A stretch of DNA of 64,000 bases. It comes from Setomelanomma holmii (Eukaryota > Ascomycota > Dothideomycetes > Pleosporales > Phaeosphaeriaceae). The notes beneath the pieces were generated by a model. The model saw only the letters and a program-made list of their open reading frames with translations. It ran no database searches and was not told the origin of the DNA. Position numbers and translations under genes: made by a program. This document shows positions 1 through 10,693 of this stretch, piece after piece (the first letter of the stretch is position 1; every line of letters begins with the position of its first letter). The stretch is from assembly GCA_010015745.1 (NCBI GenBank), contig ML978264.1:39279-103278 (forward strand). Reading direction: 5' to 3'.

Positions 1-533
1 GCTACTTCGGCTGGCATCACTTCGACATCTCGCACTTTCTGGGCTTTCGCACGCGACAAAGCTACGCCTTTCGATCGGTACTTCTCACACGTCAACCACA
101 CTTCGCAAGTAACCGACGGTCCGTGATCATCGTTACAGTGCTACAGGTGCTGCTCGGCTTCATCTACCTCGGCAACACAACAGCCTTTAATGCCATCCTG
201 TCAACGGCTGTACTCGGACTCTATGCATCGTATCTGGTGCCGATTATATATTTCATGGTCTACGGGCGTCCAAACTTCGTCACTCACGAGTACGGCGTGT
301 TCAAGATGCCAAAGAGCCTGAGTCTTGGACTGAACATACTTGCATGCGCATGGCTGGTGTTGGCAATGGTGTTCTCGACATTTCCGACTTACATGCCTGG
401 CACGCCGCAGAACATGAACTACTCTTCTGTGGTAATGGTTGGCTGGGTAGTTCTCGGTGGCGCATACTATTTCACTTTCGGGCGCAAGAAGTATGAAGTT
501 CCTGTCGTTGATCGCGAAGCGCGTGGATTTTGA
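1..533 (+). CDS. APC-family amino acid/choline/GABA-type permease, C-terminal part, apparent frameshift
   Basis: The 5' part lies outside the window. The first ~115 bases read, in frame 1, as a typical cytoplasmic-loop sequence of fungal APC permeases (ATSAGITSTSRTFWAFARDK..PFDRYFSHV). From about base 117 the homologous protein continues in a different frame (VIIVTVLQVLLGFIYLG, then TTAFNAILSTAVLGLYASYLVP) to the TGA at 531-533. The tail holds several hydrophobic segments and a short cytosolic end. This suggests import of an amino acid, GABA or choline at the plasma membrane; the substrate cannot be told. The switch from frame 1 to frame 3 happens within about 20 bp, too little for an intron, so either one base is missing in the assembly or the gene is broken. 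Family call is firm, intactness is not. Confidence 0.75.
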   Translation, partial: YFGWHHFDISHFLGFRTRQSYAFRSVLLTRQPHFASNRRSVIIVTVLQVLLGFIYLGNTTAFNAILSTAVLGLYASYLVPIIYFMVYGRPNFVTHEYGVFKMPKSLSLGLNILACAWLVLAMVFSTFPTYMPGTPQNMNYSSVVMVGWVVLGGAYYFTFGRKKYEVPVVDREARGF

Positions 534-680
534 GCAGCGGATTCCATCTATGTACTGAGCCGTGTTCCAAATATATACAGCCTTACAGCCACCATCTACA
601 ACTTGCCCTTCTGCTTCTCTGCTTCTTCCCTCGCCCTACTTCCATCAGCAGAATGCTTCCCAATCCTCTCCACACAAAAC

Positions 681-1403
681 TCACTGCTTCTTCGCCATCG
701 CCTTCGCAAACGCCCCCACCATCTCCGGCCCCTTGGCACTCAACCCAGCCTCAACATCCAACTCGGGATCCGCCTTCCCCATCGCCCTCCGATACGCCTC
801 TCTTCCCCCGATTCGTTTCAACCACGCCAACACACCCTCATACTCGCTCAAATCAATCGGCTCGAACTTGCGCATCGTCGTAAAACACCAGCCCGTCATG
901 ACATCCGCGGCAGTGAACTCGTCGCCTGCGAGCCACGCCCCGGTCTTGAGTAAGCGCTTATTGATCGTGCTCACGGCGAGCTTGACGCGCGCGTCGTTCG
1001 ATGTGTAGCGTGGATCGGTCTCGGCGACCATGCCACGTGACTGCGCGCGTCTGAAAATGCCCGGTTGCAAGGTTCCATTTGCGAAATGCAGCCAGTACAC
1101 ATAATCGGCGTAATTCTTAGCATTGGGCGTCAACGACAGCTTGCCGTTGCCGTACTTGGTCAGCACGTACTCGCATATCGCATTGGATTCTGCGAGCGTG
1201 ACGGGGTTGGAGGGATCGGTGTGATCTTCCAGGACGGGAGATGCGCCGAGGGGGAATTTGGATTTGAATTCTGGGGGCGCGAGGAGGGGGGAGCGCTTGT
1301 AGAGTTCGAGCTTGTATGGAATTCCGAGCTCTTCGAGAAGCCAGGGGATGCGTTCGCCCTGGCCGACCTGGAGGTGGTGGACGGTTAGGTTGGGTGTGGA
1401 CAT
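681..1403 (-). CDS. Glutathione S-transferase-like protein
   Basis: Intronless, 240 codons from the ATG at 1403. An upstream in-frame ATG at 1508 would add 35 residues of low-complexity sequence, so I prefer the inner start (MSTPNLTVHHL), where the GST fold begins. Residues ~1-85 form the thioredoxin-like N domain, with the typical VGQGERIPWLLEELGIPYKLELY stretch, a cis-Pro region (GASPVLED) and the ESNAICEY motif that contacts glutathione. The rest is the helical C domain with the conserved LAGDEFTAADVM element. It resembles fungal GSTs related to yeast GTT1, cytosolic enzymes that conjugate glutathione to electrophiles or reduce peroxides. The exact class and substrate are not readable from sequence. 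It converges on the permease, with about 150 bp between them. Confidence 0.85.
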   Translation of the reverse strand: MSTPNLTVHHLQVGQGERIPWLLEELGIPYKLELYKRSPLLAPPEFKSKFPLGASPVLEDHTDPSNPVTLAESNAICEYVLTKYGNGKLSLTPNAKNYADYVYWLHFANGTLQPGIFRRAQSRGMVAETDPRYTSNDARVKLAVSTINKRLLKTGAWLAGDEFTAADVMTGWCFTTMRKFEPIDLSEYEGVLAWLKRIGGREAYRRAMGKADPELDVEAGLSAKGPEMVGAFAKAMAKKQ

Positions 1404-2253
1404 CGTGACTATTTGTTGTGGCTTTTGTTGTGCTGAAGATATAGGCAGGTTGTCGGCGTTGGAATCGGATTGGAAGTATGTAGATGTAGAGATAAGATTT
1501 GGAATCAAATGTGACGTTATCGGCTATTTCGGTTCTTTGGGATCGCTGGTGATTGTCCGGGAATGGAAGATGCCTAGGCACGTTCTGAAGGTTGAATTCC
1601 GTGGATGCTGATTCGCTGTGTGCGACTCGCTTGTCGATACCTCTTCTTTGGCTTGTGAATCTGCATCTTCAACTTATACTTCAACTTCATTCCAGGCATC
1701 CACAATCGAGTGATCGGAATCTTAGCGATGCTTACCAAATGTGGTAGTCCATCGTGAGGCTGACATACGCTGTCACGTGAAGCTCGGCCGACGAGGTTTC
1801 GCTCCGTTCTGATTGGACAAGAACCACGACATCATCGCATACTTGCGCAAGTACACTGACATCGTGGATGTGAAGACATGGAGTTAGGACTTATCACTTT
1901 TATCTTCCAGCCAGGCAGCGTTCGAGTATGGAAAGCAGTCTCCCGTTGTATGCTCCGCGGAGACCGTAAGTCCGATGAATTCTTTCTACCCTTACGATGT
2001 ACATGTCCAATACATGACAGCCTTGTCGCGAACATTGCAAATTATGATTGCTCTCTGGTTTGTACTATTGCCTTGAAGCGTCTTTCGGTCCCTGAAGGAG
2101 CCTACCGAATGGAGCAGCCGCCAGTCTGCAGCATGATGCGACACCTTTCTCGTTGCCCCCGCCCGTCATATTCCAGGTCGACTCATCGCGTTCCACCTCA
2201 TTCCTTCTCTGTAGACATGTTGTTCTTTTTGGTTGCCATTCATCGGTCACGCC
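1404..2253. other. Intergenic, no gene seen
   Basis: Upstream region of the glutathione S-transferase and 3' flank of the broken F-box-like gene. Open frames exist on both strands but have no recognisable domain, no splice partners and overlap each other. I see no RNA gene or repeat. Confidence 0.5.
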
Positions 2254-3253
2254 TTACTCGTCTTCTGCATCCGTCCCTTCTTTGCCAGTATTCCGCTCTT
2301 GCGACTCAACCTCACTGTCAAGCTCAGCATCGCTCGCGATCTCGACTACATAGCTCTCATCATCACCGTCGAAGTAATCGTCTCCATTGTCCGGGATATC
2401 TGGATCAGCATTCAAAGGCAACACGCAGAGATCCTCGAATGCAGGAACAACCTTGCCAGTCAGCATACCATCAAACAGTCTCTCAGCCTTGGTATCATCA
2501 CCATTCTCGCTGACTGCCCACAACGCTCCTTCAATCAGTACTAAGGCCGGCTTGAAGTCCAATGCAGCCTGCCACCCATGTACACCAACACCAAAGTAAC
2601 CTTGGGACCAGGAACCGTGAACCGGCCAGGCGCCGAAAGCTTCGACGGGCTTGGTAGAACATGTACCATAGCGTATAGAATACCTCTTCGGTATCAGACT
2701 TCCATGTGTTCCCATATGTGAAGATGAGCCGATCGATGCTCTGAAAGTCGCGAATGATTCCTACTCGAGACGGATCCAGACATCGTAAGAACGCCAACCA
2801 CATTATTGCGGTGGCACTTGAACATTCGGGACGGGCACCAGGACCAACTGAACTTAGTCTTACGGTCGACCATACAGCTGCGAATATGGGGCAGAGACAG
2901 GTGGCCACTTTCCTCATGTAGAGCAAGGTCTTTGGGCCATCAGAGGTATCCAAATCGCGCAACAAGGGCACCGCAATAGATAGCTCATGCCTGCCCTCTT
3001 CGGCCTTCAAACTGGGTTGAATTTCCATCCGAAGAGGCTCATCCTGAAAAGCCGTCGATTCCACTCGTACTTGGCCTGCAGTACTGGGCGTATCTTGGCA
3101 ATGTACTCCGACTCCAGCTCTTTGTGCAGCTTTCGACAGCTAAGGGTACAGACCAGCTATTTCAGGAACGAAACCATGAGCAACGCACTCTTTGATGAGA
3201 AGGCTGTAGATCTCCAAGCGAGTCTCGGTGGGCACAAAGAGAAGACTTGCCAT
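2254..3253 (-). pseudogene. Decayed F-box-like (LPxELRLEI-type) gene, several frameshifts
   Basis: Reads as a relative of the intact gene at 21956-22849. The ATG at 3253 opens MASLLFVPTETRLEIYSLLI, matching the F-box-like helix of the paralogue, and continues to PEIAGLYP, where the frame stops. One extra base in the CCC run at 3144-3146 (GGG on the plus strand) would explain the break, since the next frame reads LSCRKLH and KELESEYIAKIRPVLQ. A second frame change follows near 3060, and a third near 2690, before the acidic C-terminal end (DDESYVVEIASDAELDSEVE). Three frame changes without splice sites argue for a true pseudogene and not one sequencing slip. The parent family is uncharacterised; F-box proteins usually recruit substrates to SCF ubiquitin ligases. 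Confidence 0.75.
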
Positions 3254-3960
3254 TTTGTGTAAGGTTTTGTTGTTTGGCAGTGTGGGTGAGAGTCTGCTAG
3301 ATGTTGGTTCGTGGCCAAGCTTGCAATGATGGTCACGCCCTCGACGAGTGAAGCGTCGAACCAAGCGAGGTGAGGGGGAATGGCAAAGCTACTCTGTCGG
3401 TAGAGTAGCGGTTGCGCTAGAGGTAGGTTTTGTTGTGGGGCCAGTGAAGCCTTTTGAGCAGCCTGCCGTGTCGCAGACTCAGTCGGTAGCCGTTGCGTTC
3501 TGCATGGAAATTCGTCGCATTAGGAGCGAAGTACGATGTGAGGTAGATCAGAGATGCGTGGAGGTGGTGTATCAGGGAATAAACTCTTCGCTGGGTAGAA
3601 GTACCAAAGTGTTGACCAGGTGAGTGAGGTGCGCACCTTCCCTTCTTACCCAAAGCGGAAGCCACCATAAACATACTCACCTTCACCAAAGTGGCAACTC
3701 GGCGTAACCTTTCAAAATGTTGCATTTGCATGTATCTATCTATCTGCACCGAAATCGGTAGTCCAAATCCTTCTAAGTCTACTCGAAGTGGCGAAATGTT
3801 CGAGCCGATATGCTCTAAGCCATGCTGCCCATATCACGCCAAAGCACCACAAGCATAACCCAATGGCCCCATGCTCTATGGTGACCAGCGGACATCTCGT
3901 CCGGAAAACGAAAAGAAACTACACCATCTCAATAACTTCAACACTCGACCTTACCACCGC
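3254..3960. other. Intergenic, no gene seen
   Basis: Upstream of the broken F-box-like gene and 3' of the DUF3405 gene. Short open frames on both strands show no domain. Nothing else noted. Confidence 0.5.
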
Positions 3961-6445
3961 TCAAGGCTTCGCCAAATCCTTCTTCATCCTCTTAACAGGA
4001 TGCAACAACATGCCCGGAATACACATCCTCGTCTCCTGCAATTTCCCATCAAACCCGACTCCACCATCAATCCTTTCCTTCTCGCCCCAATTCTGCTTGA
4101 CAATCGGCCAATTCAGCCACCTACGATACAAGTTTCGTGGGAACCTGCTCGCATAGTACCAACTCCAGCCCTGGAAATTAAACTCTCGATCATGATTATA
4201 CGGAGAATCAGCTTCTTCTGTCCAGGCACCCTGCCTGTTCTCGAGAGCCTCGCCAGTGTCTGAATCGACAGTGGATGCGGTGTCGAAAATCGCTTCGCTA
4301 TACGCGGCGGGCCAGTGGCGGTCGTTGAAGATGGGGTGGGGGGCGTATACGGCTTTTAGACCGTGTTGAAGAGCGACTGTGGACGGCCACATTTCAGCTT
4401 GCATGCTGCGACCTACGATGTTTTCCTCGTGCATTGCTTGAAGCATGCGCTTACTGAAACGCACAACGGTGTTGATGAAGACTCGGCGATCGATGTCGAC
4501 GAAGTCGGGATGCGTGAACCAATCGGCTTGGCCGTCTTGTGGAGTGAAGATAGGTCGCACGCCTGGGAGGTAGTTCCAGATTTTGTCTTTGTATGACCAG
4601 CTGGTATTACGCGGGTCCCACATTGGAAGGAGAGTGATAAAGTCTGCTGGCTCTTTCACACCCCATTCGAAATTGTCCTCTTCAAACGTGGTAGGCGGAA
4701 CTGGTCCTAATGGCTTCTGAGGTGGATCTGCTCGTGCCCATGGCCGCGGACCCCATACTGGTGGTGGTATAAGTGAATGTGCCGATGCATTAAGCACATC
4801 CCTATGCGTCTGCTCGATGAAAGACTGATAATCGCCATGTACGCTGGGTAGATAATACCTCTTATTCCGCTCCCACAGAAGTTTCCTCGGCTGCTTGTCC
4901 GCGAATTCGCTAATCTTCTCGAAGAAATGGTAGTGGTGTCCCGTATATCTAGCGTCTGTTTCCCAGTTCCAGATGTAGTCGAATTCGGGGTGCGTAAGGC
5001 TAAAGAATTGCAGGCACATAAATTGTTGCCAGTACACCTGCCAATCCATGACTTTAGGATACCACTTGGGAAAAATGGATTCCGACCATAAAATGGCAAT
5101 ATCGCGCAGCTCCTCCGGAACATTCTCTCGGAGTATCCTGTCATATGTTGTTTGGTCCTCAAAGATAGGTATGTTACGATCTTTGACGTGGACGTATAAG
5201 AAGACTTGATATTCTCCGCCAGACTGCAAGGAAAGTTCCGAGATCATAGCGCGGATAGCGGTGATGTCGTTCTCCTCATAGTGGTAGCCAGTCCATGCGC
5301 GAATCAGCACCGCCGTGCGATGATGGTATTTCTTCTCTCGAGGCTCACGATTTTCGAGGTTGCCTCGACTCGTGTCATGAGGTATTGCGAAAGCCGACGA
5401 CGCAACCTGGGGTTCAGGCATGACGGTACTGGGTATCTTGACCACGGGAGTTCTCGCTTGCAAACGGTATCGATTCTTGTTGCGCTCGAGACAGTCGTCC
5501 TGAAGCTCTCCCCATCGTACCTCCTTCCATTCTGGCACCGTCTCAGGCGCTTTCCAATTCTTGACTTCCTCTGGAAACTCGTCGTCGCCATAGCCATAGG
5601 GTCCGTATCGCGAGTATCGATCAAAGCAGACATCATCATCGAGGCCAATAACATCATAGCCACCCGCATAAGCCGGAGGGAAACCAGCAGGAATGCCGCG
5701 ATATGCCTGTACTACGTCGTCGGTACTTTCATTTAACGGTAGGCTCCTCGGTCCCAAGCAAGCAACGTGCTCGCCGTGCCACTTCTTCTTCCAGGCTGGG
5801 CTGTTGTAATCTGGGAAGGGCTTGTACGCTATCGGATCGGACGCTGCATTAGTGTCCAGCTTATCATGTCCGGCATCATACACACGATAGTCCCTGAATT
5901 TGTCAACTTTCACACACTTTCAGCGCGAACGTAGCGACGTACATGTGAAACTGCTCCCACCGATTCGGATCGTATGCCCTGTTAACATAGTCTCCAAACG
6001 GTGGCCAATGCCCGCTCCAAGTCGGTCGACTCCATTTCAGCATCTTTTGCATGTACTCCTTCATGTTCGCCGGGCGCGTAAACGGCGGGGCAACAGGTCC
6101 TGTTCTCGAAGGCTCCGTCACCCATGGAGGATGTGATTCCGTCGGCCTCGCAGTAACGGCTGGTCCGTCATTGCTATCACTGCCCTTCTCCCCAACTGCT
6201 GCCCCAGAGTTTACCGCGCTCGGCGTCGCCGCAGGAATCGCATGCTGCCACGCATCCTCTAGATGCGCTTGTATCCGATCATGGTTCAGGCCGGGTATCG
6301 ACGACAAATTCGCCCGGTTCAAATCAAAATGTAACTGCTCGTACACATTCTCTCTTGCCCATGGACTTCTCTGCAGTACGACGAATAACGTAGCAAAAGT
6401 AAGGAAAGCAAGAAGCATAAAACGGCGCGGCGATCGGACCAGCAT
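3961..6445 (-). CDS. DUF3405 family protein, type II membrane-anchored, glycosyltransferase-like
   Basis: Two exons, 6445-5943 and 5893-3961, joined across a 49-bp intron (5894-5942, GTACGT...TTCAG); 811 residues. The splice joins NRWEQFHM to DYRVYDAGHD, which restores the block expected in this family. Residues ~10-27 (FMLLAFLTFATLFVVLQ) form a signal anchor, followed by a Pro/Ser-rich stem, so the catalytic-looking part should face the Golgi/ER lumen. The core carries RTAVLIRAWTGYHY, a VYWQQFMCLQFFSLTHPEFDYIWNWETDARYTGHHY block, and a DRRVFINTVVRFSKRML segment near the C end. The ETDAR element looks like a nucleotide-sugar binding acidic motif, but that is inference. DUF3405 proteins are common in filamentous ascomycetes and have no assigned reaction. 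Confidence 0.88.
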
Positions 6446-7807
6446 GGCGCTGGTGTGTAGTTGTTGTTCGTATTCGTATTGTGATGTACACTAACGTGTT
6501 GCGGTATCCTCTAGTGTAGGATGTAAAGGTGTAGTCGTGAGCTTTACCGATGTGGGACCAGCTGCATTGCTCGCAGTGTAGCGTGCAGCGCGAAAGAGTG
6601 ACAAACTAGCGTGGATGAGGAGTGTAGAGACGGTAATATCGAGCGAATGCACGCAGGAAAGGGAATGAAACGACTCAGGTGTCGGCCAGCCGTAGTTGGA
6701 AGTGACGAAGCGTGTGTGCTGGGTGGGAGGGTGGCCAGCAAGGACACCAGAGCAGTCACGACCGTGTACTGACAGAAGAAAGAGCGTAAAAGGCCGCAAG
6801 TAGCAGACACTCGACGGACGTGCAAAGCGAAGCACAGAAAACAAGGGCAAGGAAACGATCCGTAACGTCGAACAATCTCAAACCTCACAGAACATCTCCC
6901 GTCGCCCTTCCTACCAGGACACCCATAACCTTTGCACACCATCCCACGGCTCCACTCTCCCAGCCATCAGACAGCACCCCATTCACATCCCACATAAAGG
7001 CAGGGTTGCGCGTCGCACACCCGCAGGCTCCCTGTCGATCGCACACCATCCCATGTTGTGAGTGGGTGTGCCGAGCAGGTATGCAGGGACATGATCATGT
7101 TGAGTGGTTCTTGGTGTTTCGCAAACGCCCACAGAGACGTCACACCATGCCGAAACTCGTCTATTTGACGCGGTGATCGACTACCAAGCGGAGCACCCTG
7201 CCGCAGCACCCCTGCAGAAGCAAGATAAAGATCTCCATACGCTCATATCTGCGGAGATGATGTCGTTAAAATTTCTTGCCGTTTAGATGATGATTATCAA
7301 AAAGTGCTCAACAAGTTGGAGTTGGAGATTGGCACAAGCAAAATGAGAGATTGCACAACATAATCACACGTGAAACCCTGCAAAGCAGATTATTCGACGG
7401 GACGTTGCCTGACACAAACGTCTAAACGTGCCGAGTCGCTGGTCAAACAACCGGCAAGTTGCAACACAGGGAATGTCAAGTTGAACGCCATGTAATGCAA
7501 TGCAGTGTGCCAGATAAAGGTGGCATATGGGCGTGTCATGCTCTCTGCAAGCTGGTGCGATCCCGATGGTATCTATGCTATTTGGGGATGCTGTTGTGAG
7601 TTTTCTTCCATCTATTATGCGCATGTCCATAGTGCCCGTGTCATGTCTCAAGAGGGCTATGAAAATGATGCCGTTGTGAGAGCCCTGGAGATGAATACTG
7701 CCTGTCACGAATCGTGCGGGCCCATACCAACTCGCCATACCGCCAACGTCCTTATGGGAACGTTGGATGGACTCGGGGCTATCGATACACCGATACTCAC
7801 AGTGTCC
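6446..7807. other. Intergenic, 1.36 kb, no gene seen
   Basis: Promoter side of the DUF3405 gene and 3' side of the UBX gene. Open frames at 6544-6942 (-), 6820-7176 (+) and 7505-7894 (+) have no domains, and the last runs antisense over the UBX 3' end. No tRNA or clear repeat seen. Confidence 0.5.
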
Positions 7808-9201
7808 TTAGTTCCACTTCTGTACGACAACACCACCCCGCTTGAACTCGGGCATATCACCAAGCACCTGCGCCTTATCGGCCAGTTCCTTTGAGGGAAA
7901 TGTTGTCATGAGCGCGTACGAGCGCTGTTGGCTGGAAGGACTAGCGCGCGCAACAAAGTCGTAGACGTCGCCGATGGTGTGAGTAGTGTTGAAGCGCGAC
8001 TGCAGGCGAGTGCCGTCACCGAGCCGGATCTGGAGGGTGATGGTAGGCGCAGAGGCATCGACGTCGACAGTAGGCGCCGCAGGGGTGGTGGAACTCGAGG
8101 ACGCGGTCGTACTTGATGTCGCGGCGGCCGGGACACTCGCAGAGCTCACACCAGGGGTGGGACTTCCCAGACGGTTGCCAGAACCAGAGAATGGAACGTA
8201 CTTTTTCTTCGGCTGCTTGTAATCCTCATCCTTGTGGGCGTGCACCTCGACATCGACCTCTTGGCCGTGCTCAACGTTCAGAATATGAAGCGGGGCGTGG
8301 CCAGTATTGATCATCTCGAGCGTGCGCGCGTTGGCAGGATCGTCGTAGCGGAAGAGAGCGCCGTCATCGACCGAGAAGCCGTCTCGCCACAGATGAAGCT
8401 CGCGGTGAGCACGCTCTGGCGGTGCTGCGTTGCCGCTGGCCGCGTCCGGGTCGGAGATCACACGAGAGGGAGCATCGTCGCCACCGAGGGTCGTACCAGC
8501 ACCACGGAAGTGTGAGCTAGGCCGTTCGTCGTCGCCGCCCGGCCGGGGAGCATTTCTAGTGCGGTTAGTCTTGGTGGCGCCAGTGTTTGCGAGTGGCCCT
8601 TACTGTCGTGCCCGCTTCAAGATGTTGTTGATCTGATCTCGCGGGTTTGCCGCATTTGGGTTCTGCACAGCGAGACCCGACTTCTCGCCGCCAGTAAAGA
8701 AATCTTGGTTCTCATCGTCTTGGTCGTCATCTGAGTCGTGGTCTCCGTCGCTGTGGGCATGGCCGTGTCCTCCTCCGCCACCCGACTGCAAGTCCTTGAG
8801 CGTCCTCAGACCCCGCTGCGGCGCTTGTCTGCTCGACGAAGGCTGTGATGATGAGGATGCAGTGCCTGCAGGTGGGGGCACATACGTGCCATCGAGGGTG
8901 CGACCGCCACCTGGCACAGGCTGCTGCGACGGGTCGGGGTTGGGGTTGGTAGTCTGATCGTCACCGGCCATCTCGACGTCGGGTTCGGAGTCTTGTTCTT
9001 GTTCTTGGTGCTCGTCAAAGTAGAGAGAAGCGGCGAGGGTAAGGTCGCCGTTGGACGCGTTCAAGTAGCGTTCTGCCTGCACGGTGGATTAGCAGCAGCT
9101 TCGCGATTCTATGCGCTTCTACTTGCGGTTGCAGGATCTAGGCCAGTCAAGCTTGCAAGCTGCGCAATCTGAGCGTCTCGGTTGTCGGAGCCTTCAGACA
9201 T
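7808..9201 (-). CDS. SHP1: p47/Shp1-type UBX-domain cofactor of Cdc48/p97
   Basis: Three exons (9201-9123, 9072-8604, 8555-7808) with introns of 50 bp (branch CTAAT) and 48 bp (branch GACTAAC); 431 residues. The layout is that of Shp1/p47: an N-terminal UBA domain (MSEGSDNRDAQIAQLASLTGLDPATA, continuing after the first splice to RYLNASNGDLTLAASLYFDE), an acidic and Gly/His-rich linker, a SEP domain at ~232-300 (ELHLWRDGFSVDDG to VEHGQEVDVEVHAH) and a C-terminal UBX domain at ~349-431 (ITLQIRLGDGTRLQSRFNTTHTIGDVYDFV). The FRGAGTTLGGDD motif just before SEP is also typical. UBX binds Cdc48; UBA binds ubiquitin. Known roles in yeast are ER-associated degradation, membrane fusion, autophagosome formation and PP1 regulation. 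Lengths are close to the family norm. Confidence 0.93.
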
Positions 9202-9815
9202 AACAAAGTGATGGTGCTAAAGGTAAAGTTGAGGTGTTGTTGTGATTATGGAGCTTGGTGATAAAGTATTGGAGCTCCACGTTTGTGGTAGTGGGGCGCG
9301 TTAGATCCCTGGAGGCGGCAGCGGCTGACGTATTGGCTTGCTCCTTCACTGAGCCTCGCAGCAAACAGCAGATCTTGAACGGTCCCACTGCTCGCTGTTC
9401 GGATCTCTCTTCGAGTTCTCGGTGTATTATGTTGAATCCTCTGGTTGCCCTACAAGCTTGTTGAGTCGGCTGTGGCACCATGTTGATTCTGCACATTTCG
9501 TAGCTCCAATGATGCCAAGTCTCGGGATCGATCATCCTAGAGCCTCATGAACTCACATGGTCGACTTCCAACCTCGGAAGCTTGCACTCTCCCAGCACGC
9601 CATTCTTCCTCAACACACCGCTCTCAATTATGCTGAAGCAGTGATTTGAGACCCAAGCGCCGTCTTTCTGATTTTCATCAGCCAATCACCTGCACACCAC
9701 ATTCACCGCCGCTCCCTCCTCCGCAGCACCTCCGCCTCCCCACCGCGAGACCTTGAACTCCATCCACCACTCATACCAAGTATTCCCTCACACACCCCGT
9801 GCTCCCAACCCCACA
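9202..9815. promoter_or_regulatory. Divergent promoter region, UBX cofactor / MIM1
   Basis: 614 bp between two divergent start codons, so it must hold both core promoters. No open frame with a domain. No specific factor site is claimed. Confidence 0.5.
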
Positions 9816-10294
9816 ATGGACGACCTCCCCCCCTCCACCCTGACCGAATCCGGCATCACCATTCCCTCCGACAGTGAAAACTACGACGGCAACAACGAGC
9901 TCTCCTCGTCCCCCGCATCCTCGAACTCGTCACCGCTCATTCTCTACAAACCACCTACATTATGGGGACTGGTGCGTGGGGCAGCCATCAACCTCTTATT
10001 ACCCTTTGTAAACGGACTCATGCTGGGCTTCGGGGAATTAGTTGCCAACGAAGTCGCGTTTAGACTGGGGTGGTCGGGCACAAAGGTACGTACATGTAGG
10101 ACTTCTGCTTGACACGAGTGCGAGTATAGAGAGTGCTATGTAGAACGGGTGGCTAATTCGAGTTCATTTAGATCTTCCCCACACATCGCGGCGAGTCGAG
10201 ACGCGTAGGCCCCGGTGTTGAAATGCGCGCTGATCCCATCGAGCGGAGGCGGAGAAACGGGCAGGAATTGGACATGTACACGTCGTTAGAGTGA
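9816..10294 (+). CDS. MIM1: Mitochondrial outer membrane import complex subunit Mim1
   Basis: Two exons (9816-10085, 10172-10294) around an 86-bp GT-AG intron; 130 residues. The first exon has a Ser/Thr/Asp-rich cytosolic stretch, then the strongly conserved helix LWGLVRGAAINLLLPFVNGLMLGFGELVANEVAFRLGW with its Gly-rich face, the signature of Mim1. The second exon supplies IFPTHRGESRRVGPGVEMR and a charged tail. Mim1 with Mim2 forms the MIM complex, which inserts alpha-helical proteins such as Tom20, Tom70 and Ugo1 into the mitochondrial outer membrane. I chose the ATG at 9816; an in-frame ATG at 9753 adds 21 unlikely residues. Confidence 0.9.
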
Positions 10295-10693
10295 GGGTGT
10301 GACGATGGTGTGGTGGTCGTGTTGCCGTGCAGGACAAAAGAGAGCGGAGAGGACTACGTGGGTAGCGTAGGCTGGGTGAACGTCTAGGCAGCTCCCGTTG
10401 GGCTCGACACTGAGGCATGTTGGATTGTATATAGAAGGTTGCAGCTGGGGAAATGCTGCTCAATGGAGTTCAAGCGAGCAATCTTTTAAAATCTCTCGAG
10501 ATCTGACAAAAACAAAACAACTCGAGGCATGTGTAACGGGGAGCGTATGCATCTATATTTGTACACGAAGGCTCGATGCCTCATCTCACTCATGCATACA
10601 TGCAGCATCTACTAAGACAATCCCAGAAGCCTCCAACTTGCTTAGCATATCATACACACTCAACAACCCATATAGGCCCTTCTTCTGAACCAT
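10295..10693. other. Convergent 3' region, MIM1 / OXA1
   Basis: 399 bp between two facing stop codons, taken up by 3' UTRs. No gene seen. Confidence 0.5.

Noticed and set aside
1878..2513. 211-codon plus-strand open frame
   Set aside because: Runs antisense over the broken F-box-like gene, composition is Arg/His/Ser-rich, no domain.
5206..5736. 176-codon plus-strand frame
   Set aside because: Antisense shadow of the well-supported DUF3405 exon.
7505..7894. 129-codon plus-strand frame
   Set aside because: Overlaps the UBX gene 3' end antisense; no family resemblance.
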